Below are positions 32,578 through 49,756 of a stretch of 64,000 nucleotides of DNA, piece by piece. Position 1 is the stretch's first letter; each line of letters begins with the position of its first letter. A program made the position numbers and the translations under genes. Below the pieces are notes generated by a model. The model did not search any database. It was not told the origin of the DNA and saw nothing but the letters and a program-made list of their open reading frames with translations. Source of the DNA: Brachyhypopomus gauderio (taxonomy: Eukaryota; Chordata; Actinopteri; Gymnotiformes; Hypopomidae); contig NC_135212.1 of the NCBI RefSeq assembly GCF_052324685.1, positions 46,134,712 to 46,198,711 on the forward strand. The letters are read 5' to 3'.

Positions 32578-34759
32578 TGTGTGTGTGTGTGTGGGCATGG
32601 CCAGTCTGTTATTTGCACTATAATAACGGAAACGTGTAGTTAAAAACCCCCAAAAATCCACCTTGCTTGCTGAACATTTGGAGGCGCGGGGCCTTAATTC
32701 ATGAAGACAACCGGTTCAGTCTCGGTGTCTGGTTCGCCCTTTTCGTGTTTTTATTTCATCCCTTCTCGCTTTGAATTGGTATTGTAGTCCATACGGGACA
32801 CAATGACGGATCCGTTACGAGGCCGATTAGCGTCTTGCAAAATGCATAACGTGTCCGTGTCCTCCCCGCCTTCCGTGTGTGGCGAGCCGCTCCGCAGCCG
32901 CACCGACGTGCCGTAGAAACAATGGAGCCCCGCGTTAGCCCCGCGTTAGCCCCGCTAGCACCGCGCTGAGGGGACATCCGTGTGGAAAAGTCCAAATGTG
33001 TGATTTTGTCCCCCCCGTCACCGTGTCCGCAGTATTTACCGTCACCTCTAATGTTGTTTATGATTTTATTGTTTTGTTTGTTTGTTTGTTTGCCAGTGAT
33101 AAATACTCGATAAAGTGGTGAGCTGGGACCGACACGACGTAGCATGCTAACAGACGCGTTTCAGAAAAAAAGATGCCAGAAAATTCTCCTCAGACGTTAA
33201 TATGTCGGTGAATTGCGTTTTTAAAAAATGCTCCGACTAAACGAGTGTAGTAAACGAGTGTAGCCCGTAGAAGTCGCTCGTCTTGTGGGCTCGGCGGTAT
33301 AAATGAAGCGGCCGCGTCTGCGGATGCAGTAACGGTAACGCGGGGCGCTTGATCCATCATCCTGTCGGATCATTTCAGGACATTCGGGACCGCCACTGGC
33401 CCGCAGCATCGCTTCTTGTGTGCTGTCAAGTTCATTAGTCGGTTTTATCATAACGTTTGGGGGTTTATGTGCCTTTTTTATTACTGCTGTTTGTCCGCTA
33501 TTGTGTTTTGATGTTATTTGGTGCTGTATTTACAGGCCTCAGTGGGTACGCGGTACTAGTGAGGGGAGACACTCCTTGTCCTCTCCCCAATGATACCCAG
33601 CCTGGTTTAGCTTCTGTACCGTTGAATGAAACCTTCCACCCCTCCAGTCTCTTAACTGTCTGTCCCATGTCCCTCCTGAAACCTGCAGTAATCTTCCTAA
33701 ATCTCCATCTTGCTAATCCTTTCTGAGTCTATTCTGATAAACTCCCCATACCGAACATGGATTAGAGAGGACGAGTCACAATCTAACTTGTCATAATTAC
33801 AGAATTAAAGTCACTTTTATTTGTGGGTATGTATATTGCGGGTATGAAACGTTTGAGCATATTTATTGTATTCCAGCCATTATCCAAGTAGAGGATGACA
33901 CACTGTAGCTTAGCCTTAATTTCTTTGTGAATAATGACCTCTCCTTGAAGAAGCTGTTTTTGAATACTCTTCTCAGCACCTGTATTTTGAGTACACCTTA
34001 CTTGTTCTTGACCATAACACAGTAATTTAATTGAAGCCCAACACTATTTTACCTTCGTGTGAATTCCTAAATTTGTCATTGTTGACACATTATTCAGTCT
34101 GCAAATCTGCACACTTACTGATTCTCTTGTTCTAATTTTAGGTTGTTGCAAGATTTTTTGCCCATGCAGGGCAAAGCTTGGATAAAGAGCATGAAAGCAG
34201 TTCTTGCATTACAAATAGAAAAGCAAACAAATGCAAATCAGTACAGCAAAAAGAAAGCACAAAGAAAATGTTAATGCAAAATGCTAGTACGTTAACTCTA
34301 AGATGTACCATTTTATGATATATATGGTTTGAAAACAATAATAATGCTACACTGTTAAATTGAGCATTTGTGGATTTGTAGTAATCTAATTGTCATTTAA
34401 CCTCAGCAGTTAAATAAGTGTGCTTGTAATTACAAATGTATTGCAGTATTCTTTTACTGTGTAATTATGTGCAATAACTGTAATTAACAATTATGATGAG
34501 GTTCAGTAGTTCAGTTCTTTGCTGAATTGCCACTTTTTTATGTGTGTTGGAGTGGGTGAGTGTCTGATTAATACTTAATAGTCATACAGGAATAAGTCAT
34601 TTATAGTGTTATGCTGCTGTCTCTGCAAATTGTGTTTAATTGTTTGTTTGTCAGGACAATGATTTTTGTAGAAACGTGTAAATAGTGGCGAGCATCATCA
34701 TATCCATGAGCTGTGCTGCACCCCCTGCCTGGTTGCTAAGATGTCAGTCTTGATTGCAG
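30960..34759 (+). promoter_or_regulatory. Probable tlcd3b promoter and 5' UTR region
   Basis: CpG-rich blocks at 30975-31265, 31670-31760, 32040-32500 and 32790-32970 lie upstream of the tlcd3b ATG. A good donor GAAG|GTGAGA at 31222/31223 could end a non-coding first exon that joins the acceptor TTGATTGCAG at 34750-34759. GT microsatellites are at 31971-32050 and 32527-32592. The remaining 33400-34700 is AT-rich with nothing recognised. Confidence 0.4.
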
Positions 34760-34785
34760 AGACAGGCACCACCGCCAGGGGGAGC

Positions 34786-42673
<7,888 letters not shown>

Positions 42674-43079
42674 GACGGCGGGGGAGGAGCACTGGGAGTG
42701 TGTTTCCTTTTTCTTTTCCCCTCCCTCCCCCCCCTTTCTTTTTAACCAAGGTCTCACTGGGGTAACTGGGGGCTCGGTACATATTCCAAGCAGTGTCCGC
42801 GTCACAGTGTCCGCATCACGCCGCCGGACGAGCATGTTCTCACGCCTGTGTCACGCTTCATCCATGCTGAAGAGAGTCGGACACTCGAGTCCTACATGTG
42901 TGGGGAGGGGCGGAGAGGTTTAGGCCTCATCCGTGCACGACCACTACCGTACGCACTGCAGGAGGACGGGCAGGGAGGGGCTGACGCTGCAGGACGGGTG
43001 GAGATGGTCTAGAGCCGCCCAGGGGCTCAATCTGAAGAACGAGGAATGAAATGAACGGCTGAGGGAGGGATCATTATGT

Positions 43080-43640
43080 AGGGCCTCTCCGCCCCTACCA
43101 CTATCCGCCCCTACCACTATCCGCCCCTACCACTATCCGCCCCTACCACTATCCGCCCCGCCTCTCTCCGCCCCGCCTCTCTCCGCCCCGCCTCTCTCCG
43201 CCCCTACCACTATCTGCCCCTACCACTATCCGCCCCTACCACTATCCGCCCCTACCACTATCCGCCCCGCCTCTCTCCGCCCCGCCTCTCTCCGCCCCTA
43301 CCACTACCCGCCCCGCCTCTCTCCGCCCCTAACACTACCCGCCCGCCTCTCTCCGCCCCTAACACTACCCGCCCGCCTCTCTCCGCCCCACCACTACCCG
43401 CCCCGCCTCTCTCCGCCCCTACCACTACCCGCCCCGCCTCTCTCCGCCCCTACCACTACCCCCCCCCACCCCTTTACGGCCCCACCCTCTCCCCGCCCCC
43501 ACCCCTTTACGCCCCCGCCCTCTCTCCGCCCCGCCTCTCTCCGCCCCTAACACTACCCGCCCCGCCTCTCTCCGCCCCACCACTACCCGCCCCGCCTCTC
43601 TCCGCCCCCACCCTCTCCCCGCCCCGCCTCTCCCCGCCCC
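43080..43640 (+). repeat. GC-rich minisatellite A (CCGCCCC units)
   Basis: Irregular mix of 15-16-bp monomers such as CCGCCCCTACCACTAT and CCGCCCCGCCTCTCT, plus a CCGCCCCCACCCCTTTACG type. The last monomer type also builds the array at 57675-57940. It lies in the tlcd3b 3' region. Confidence 0.88.
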
Positions 43641-44038
43641 CACCCCTATGCGTCTGCCTCAATCCCGTCACTTGTGTCACGTTTCATGGACCAGAATTTA
43701 AGGGATCAAGTGCGTAGCAAATGTCAATGGATGTCATTTATTTATTATTTATGTAGACTCTAATTTTAATGATTTATTCCAGACCTTTTTAATTTATTTG
43801 TTTTTATTCTTTAGCGCTGTTTGTTTTTACATTTTAAACTACTGATCCCCCCTCTGATTCACTGTTAGAAGAGAATAGAGAATGTTGTGAAGAAGCCAGG
43901 AGAAACTCACAGGCTGTGCACCCCAGTTGAAGGGTGGAGCTTCTCTAAGGCCATGTCCAGACGTCTGTGTTCAGTCTGGCTCAACACAGGGGCTGCCTGC
44001 CTCTGCTCCCCGTCACCTACCATCCACCAAAGTTCAGT

Positions 44039-44044
44039 AATAAA
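44039..44044 (+). promoter_or_regulatory. Candidate poly(A) signal for tlcd3b
   Basis: AATAAA lies about 1.4 kb after the stop, past the GC-rich minisatellite. Use of this site is inferred. Confidence 0.3.
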
Positions 44045-44939
44045 ATTCACGTGCAAATGAAAGACTTCATTGAGTGGATCAGGGCTGTAGGGCTGGAGCT
44101 GGATAGAGACTCTCCAGGAGTGGAACCGCCCCGCTGGTCCACAGGGTGGCGCTAACCTTCCGCCTTTCCTCGGCTGCACCCCTGGGTCGATCCATAACGC
44201 CATTGTCTGCAGTTCTAAATGGTCGGACTGGGTGCTGAGGTCCGTGGGCAGGTGAAGATGGAACTGGCTTTGGCCTTGGAGTTTGGATGAGCGGTGCCAC
44301 TCTGCTGTTTGACTTCTTCAGTAGGTGTTTCCAGGTTGCACACAGACTGATATTAGTCAGTACCACAAACAGTATTATATGGGGAATGGGAGGTGTCTTG
44401 TGTTCCATTGGTGTGTGCCTGTTTCAGCAGTGGTGGTTAGACTGCCTCTCCACTGGGAATGCATTGAAAATGTGGAGAGGGTTTTACACACTGGTTCAAA
44501 GACCCTTGGTCCTTATTATCCACTGTTCTAGGTTTTCCAGGAGTTGAGAGTTTTGTTTCTGTTATTTATTAGAACATTTTTGAAGTATGTTCCAGTTTTA
44601 TTTATTCCATTTACAGGATAAATGTTCTCAACAGGCATCTATGTAGCTACAATTGCCTCGTTTTTCTTGCTTGCGGTACTGTGAGTGGGTAGCTGTCCAC
44701 TGGAGTGTCAACTAAGCAGAACCCTAAGGGACGAAACCCCCAGGAGGGTGAAGGAGGCGGAGCCAGCATCCTAGAGGCGGAGCCAGCATCCTGGAGGCGT
44801 GTCTCTTCACCAGAGCAGCTGTGCACCGTTCGAGGTTTTCCTGCTGCACGACCTGCTGAACATGCCCCTGAATGTTGACTTTAGTGGCACTGACCTTTGT
44901 AGATGGAAGACAAGCGCTCTGTTACCTGCATGGGAGATG

Positions 44940-45138
44940 GGATGCTATGAATCTTCTGACATTCTGTTGATATTGATTTAATTTGAGTAATTTATGAATT
45001 ATTTATTAGGTTTGACTGTACATATGATACATCTACCAATGTTCTGCTGAATAGGCACCTGACTGCCTGCCTGAAGTCTCTAATGTTTCTTGTTCTCTCA
45101 GCTAAAATATACTGTATTGTCTTCTTCTGTACTCAAAC

Positions 45139-45178
<40 letters not shown>
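44940..45178 (+). repeat. Direct duplicate, left copy
   Basis: The sequence from GAATCTTCTGACAT through GACTGTACATATGATACATC to a GT run is repeated at 46375-46595 with a few changes. The two copies bracket the inverted nlk1 exon 8 duplicate. A short frame that opens in both copies is unlikely to be a gene. Confidence 0.8.
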
Positions 45179-45184
<6 letters not shown>

Positions 45185-45308
45185 TGAGAGACTCGGAGAG
45201 AGAAGCAGGAATGACAGCAGTAAATAAAACAGGCCGCCCTAAGGAAGAGCTAGACTGTAAAGGATACCGTAAGCCCTGAAATTAGTGAATGGAGTGTGTG
45301 TGTGTGTG

Positions 45309-45655
45309 TGTACTCACCGGATCAAAGACGAGCATACGGCACAGAAGATGAACGGCCTCGTGGGTAGCTGCGTCTGACAGCATGTACAGAACAGACAGTG
45401 AGGGCTGAAGGAGAAAGAAACGGGACGTCGTCAACAACCTGTGAATCACGGGGCCGTTCTCAGTCAGCTAGTTAAGTTACTGACCTACTCGGTTCTGTTA
45501 AGCTCAGTCAGAAACGTTTTATAGAGCTGAATCTTCTGTGGGGACGGGAAGCGTCTAAACACACGGCTGACGGAGCAAAGCCACCTGCAGCTGAGGCCTG
45601 TGAACTCTGGCAGGACTCCTCAGCCAGGGTGGGCGGGGCCAGGGCAGCCCTGTGG
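45309..45655 (-). repeat. Inverted duplicate of nlk1 intron 7/exon 8 segment
   Basis: Read on the minus strand this matches 26144-26508 nearly throughout. The copy differs by lacking one GC-box repeat, by an extra 12 bases near 45586-45600 and by a changed donor base (GTGAGTAC versus GTGAGAAC). Confidence 0.92.
45318..45404 (-). pseudogene. Orphan copy of nlk1 exon 8
   Basis: These 87 bp are identical, base for base, to nlk1 exon 26416-26502 (kinase C-lobe piece with HEAVHLLCRMLVFDP). They retain an acceptor (CCTTCAG) and a donor (GTGAGT) on the minus strand. No other nlk1 exon is nearby on that strand, so by itself it encodes nothing useful and is best seen as a duplicated exon fragment. 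Confidence 0.9.
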
Positions 45656-46374
45656 AATTAACATTGGGCAAAAGGTTTTAGTTGTTGCTTCTCTAACTAA
45701 AATAGATGGACCTAATAGTATTTTTATGCTGAATTTGAATCTTAGAATTTTATCAGCCTTGGTTTTTCAGTTTCAGAACAATTAGTTTTACATTAAGTTC
45801 ATATTACCTATTAATAAATAAGGCTGTTAATGCACTTAAATATGTACAAACTTACTTCTAAAGGGTGCAGTGCATGAGGTTTGCCTGTGTTTGACCTCAG
45901 GAACATCCCACTTAAGTGACTCACTGTTGTCTGCTCATATAGAGGCACTCTCATTGGTACCACCTTATTATACATAACAACATGCAAGTATACTGGAACT
46001 ATGGGAGATAGAGAAGTACTGAACATTTTTGCGTTCAGTGTACAAACCCCCATAATAAACTGTTCAGCATGCAGGCCTCTACATTTGCTCAGCCTCTTCA
46101 CAACAGAGTTGATGAATGTTACTTAATGACATTGAACTTTGCCTTATCTTTCTTGAAGAAATGATTTGAGCAAAGGAAATGGAACAAATGGTCACAAATG
46201 GAAAATGCTCGTGGACATCAAAGATAAATTCCTAAAATAGTAATAATTTAAGTTGGACATGGGTGTGACCTGTCCTGTGACGCAGACCGACGGGTTTCTG
46301 CCATACGTCAGTGGTTCGCGACACAAATCTGTGGTCCTCGCCGTGGTGACGGGAGGAATGGGTGATGGAGCACT

Positions 46375-46595
46375 GAATCTTCTGACATGCTGTTGTAATT
46401 GTTATTGATTAATTTGAATTATGTATTATTTATTTGGGGAGATCCGACTGTACATATGATACATCTACCAATGTTCTGCTGAATAGGCACCTGACTGCCT
46501 GCCTGAAGTCTCTAATGTTTTTTGTTCTCTCAGCTAAAATATACTGTACTGTCTTCTTCTGTACTCAAACACTGTGTGTGTGTGTAAGAGAGAGT
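46375..46595 (+). repeat. Direct duplicate, right copy
   Basis: Matches 44940-45178 closely (for example the shared block CCAATGTTCTGCTGAATAGG). Differences include TTTTTTG for TTTCTTG and a shorter GT run. Confidence 0.8.
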
Positions 46596-46802
46596 GAGAG
46601 CACAAAGCAGTCACATTAAAAATGATCGCATATCTGTACCAACCGACGTGATTGGTGGTCTTGGAGCGTTTTTAAGCATTAAGCATCCCTAATACTGAAC
46701 AACCCAGAGTGCTGACAAAGCTAGTGCGTCACTGGGAGACCAGCACACTGGAAATACAAATTTAATTGCGAGTGGTTTTGGGAGATGATGTTAAGGTGTG
46801 GG

Positions 46803-46957
46803 CAGGGCCGGAGTGGGACACTTTTTCAGCCCGGGAGTTTTATGACCAAATCCGGCCCAAAATTATTTTTCCCTCCCAATCGGCCCAAACTAGAGACTGA
46901 CATGAACCGGCCCATCGGGAATCCTCCCGAATCTCCCGATTAGCCACTCCGGCTTTG
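46803..46957. mobile_element. Small hAT-type MITE
   Basis: A 155-bp element with ends CAGGGCCGGAGTGG and CCACTCCGGCTTTG (inverted, two mismatches). It is flanked by GGTGTGGG and GGTATGGG, an 8-bp target duplication with one mismatch. Eight-base duplications and a CAGGG-type start are typical of the hAT superfamily. Confidence 0.65.
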
Positions 46958-47016
46958 GGTATGGGGCTGTCTTCAGTGTGCTGGGGGCCTACGCAGCCTG
47001 TGCGCTATTCAGCCTG

Positions 47017-47124
47017 GGGTGGGTTTCCCGAAACGTTCGTAGCGCTAAGTACTTCGTAACCTCGTATGAAACGTATGAGGTTAAGAAGTACTTAGCGCTA
47101 AGAACGTTTCGGGAAACTCACCCC
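47017..47124. mobile_element. Palindromic MITE-like sequence
   Basis: The ~108-bp sequence folds back on itself almost completely. The left arm GGGTTTCCCGAAACGTTCGT pairs with the right arm reading GAACGTTTCGGGAAACTCAC, and TAGCGCTAAGTACTT recurs inverted inside. It sits about 50 bp left of the large foldback element. Confidence 0.7.
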
Positions 47125-47167
47125 TGTTTGGTGCTGAATCAAACGAGCGGAAGGAGGCGTGAAAGGA

Positions 47168-47176
47168 GTCGCATCA
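47168..47176 (+). repeat. 9-bp target site duplication, left
   Basis: GTCGCATCA directly precedes the left terminus of the foldback element and recurs exactly at 56926-56934 after the right terminus. Confidence 0.85.
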
Positions 47177-47749
47177 ACGAGGCTGAAGTTGGTTACTTAT
47201 TCGCAGTTTGAGATTCGTTTGGTTACTTATTCGTAGCTCCGTATTCGGCGGCTGAAGTTGGTTACTTATTCAAAAAGGTTATGTTCACGATGCGTGTTTG
47301 CTGCGCAATTTGTTTAAAAGCGATAGATTAAACGTTACATTAAACGAGCGTAGGAGCAGACATTTAAGAGGTTATTGTTTCCCATACTGATTTTGTGAAT
47401 GTAAAAAATAAAAATATAATGAAAGCATTTCATTTGTAAAATGGTTTCTATTTCAAGTCGTTTCAATTGTATGCAGTTTGTACATGATGATTGAATTCGT
47501 CATTTCTAACGTAAGGAAACATATTCTTAGATTTGAAACTAAGAACACAGAAATGCTGTTCTAGAACACAAATAATCGGAAGAAGAAATACCAGCACACA
47601 ACATGACATTGAGCAGTGGGCAGATAGGTGAACGCATTTTAAAGGGGCAGTTTCAGAGGATTATTGAAAGCCTTATTGATGGTGGGCCAGAGAAATAACA
47701 AATGCATCATGAAGAACAGGTCACTCCCTAAGAGAGGAACCTGATTTTA

Positions 47750-49740
47750 GCCTCAAATCTAACTGGAAACATGGCATATTGAGTAGTTAAGTGCACAGGT
47801 GAAATGGATCAGAGGGGCATGTTCAGAGGCCTGCTGTATGCCTGTAATGTCTTGGGCCAGGCAAAACTCAATTGACTCATACATAACTAGTTCCTATATG
47901 TAAGAGAAACCTGATTTTGGCCTGGCCCAGAATCATTTTATGCCTCAATTCTAACTGGAAACATGGCATATTGAGTAGTTAAGTGCACAGGTGAAATGGA
48001 TCAGAGGGGCATGTTCAGAGGCCTGCTGTATGCCTGTAATGTCTTGGGCCAGGCAAAACTCAATTGACTCATACATAACTAGTTCCTATATGTAAGAGAA
48101 ACCTGATTTTGGCCTGGCCCAGAATCATTTTATGCCTCAATTCTAACTGGAAACATGGCATATTGAGTAGTTAAGTGCACAGGTGAAATGGATCAGAGGG
48201 GCATGTTCAGAGGCCTGCTGTATGCCTGTAATGTCTTGGGCCAGGCAAAACTCAATTGACTCATACATAACTAGTTCCTATATGTAAGAGAAACCTGATT
48301 TTGGCCTGGCCCAGAATCATTTTATGCCTCAATTCTAACTGGAAACATGGCATATTGAGTAGTTAAGTGCACAGGTGAAATGGATCAGAGGGGCATGTTC
48401 AGAGGCCTGCTGTATGCCTGTAATGTCTTGGGCCAGGCAAAACTCAATTGACTCATACATAACTAGTTCCTATATGTAAGAGAAACCTGATTTTGGCCTG
48501 GCCCAGAATCATTTTATGCCTCAATTCTAACTGGAAACATGGCATATTGAGTAGTTAAGTGCACAGGTGAAATGGATCAGAGGGGCATGTTCAGAGGCCT
48601 GCTGTATGCCTGTAATGTCTTGGGCCAGGCAAAACTCAATTGAATCATACATAACTAGTTCCCATATGTATGAAGAACCTGGTTTTGGCCTGGCCCAGAA
48701 TCAATTTAGCCCTCAAATTTAACTGGAAACACGGCATATTGAGTAAAGCGCATAGGTGAAATGGGTCAGACGGCCAAGTTCAGAGGCCTGCTGTATGCCT
48801 GTAATGTCTTGGGCCAGGCAAAACTCAATTGTATCATACATAACTAGTTCCTATATGTATGAGGAATCTGGTTCTGGCCTGGCCCAGAATCATTTTATGT
48901 GTCAAATTTAACTGCAAACATGGCATATTGGGTAGTTAAGCACACAGGTGAAATGGTTCACAGGGCCAAGTTCAGAGGCCTGCTGTATGCCTGTAATGTC
49001 TTGGGCCAGGCAAAACTCAATTGTATCATACATAACTAGTTCCCGTATGTATGAGCAACCTGGTTTTGGCCTGGCCCAGAATCATTTTAGCCCTCGAATC
49101 TAACTGGAAACACGGCATGTTGAGTAAAGGGCACAGGTGAAATAGTTCAGAGGGGCAATTTCAGAGGCCTGCTGTATGCCTGTAATGTCTTGGGCCAGGC
49201 AAAACTCAATTGTATCATACACAAGTAGTTCCTATATGTATGAGGAACCTGTTTTTGGCCTGGCCCAGAATCATTTTATGCCTCAAATCTAACTGCAAAC
49301 ATGGCATATTGGGTAGTTAAGCACACAGGTGAAATGGTTCACAGGGCCAAGTTCAGAGGCCTGCTGTATGCCTGTAATGTCTTGGGCCAGGCAAAACTCA
49401 ATTAAATCATACACAACTACTTCCAATATGTATGACGAACCAGTTTTTAGCCTGGCCCAGAATCATTTTATGCCTCAAATCTAACTGGAAACATGGCATA
49501 TTGAGTAAAGCGCACAGGTGAAATGGTTCACAGGGGCAAGTTCAGAGGCCTGCTGTATGCCTGTAATGTCTTGGGCCAGGGAAAACTCAAATGCATCATA
49601 CACAAATAGTTCCTATATGTATGAGGAGCCTGAATTTAGCCTGGCCTAGAATCATTTTAGCCCTCAAATCTAAATGGCAAAATGGCATATTGACTAAGCG
49701 CACAGGTGAAATGGTTCATGAGGTGGATTTAAGAGGCCTG
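47750..49740 (+). repeat. 192-bp tandem array, left foldback arm
   Basis: CTAACTGGAAACATGGCATA recurs at 47759, 47951, 48143, 48335 and 48527, an exact 192-bp spacing; these first units are nearly identical. Later units (from 48719) are more diverged. The array continues beyond the hAT insertion at 52455-52870. Each unit contains TTGGGCCAGGC and GCCTGGCCCAGA, an inverted pair. Confidence 0.92.
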
Positions 49741-49748
49741 CTGTATAC

Positions 49749-49756
49749 ATGTAAGG
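49749..49756 (+). repeat. 8-bp target duplication of hAT insertion, left
   Basis: ATGTAAGG precedes the hAT left end and recurs at 52447-52454 immediately after its right end. Confidence 0.92.

Larger units (their letters stand above)
42674..44300 (+). other. tlcd3b 3' UTR and downstream DNA
   Basis: Non-coding sequence following the stop, including the GC-rich minisatellite at 43080-43640. A candidate AATAAA is at 44039-44044. No coding exon was recognised. Confidence 0.45.

Noticed and set aside
34741-34785. Upstream in-frame ATG as the start of tlcd3b
   Set aside because: A splice acceptor (TTGATTGCAG) lies between it and 34786, and the known proteins begin at the position equivalent to 34786.
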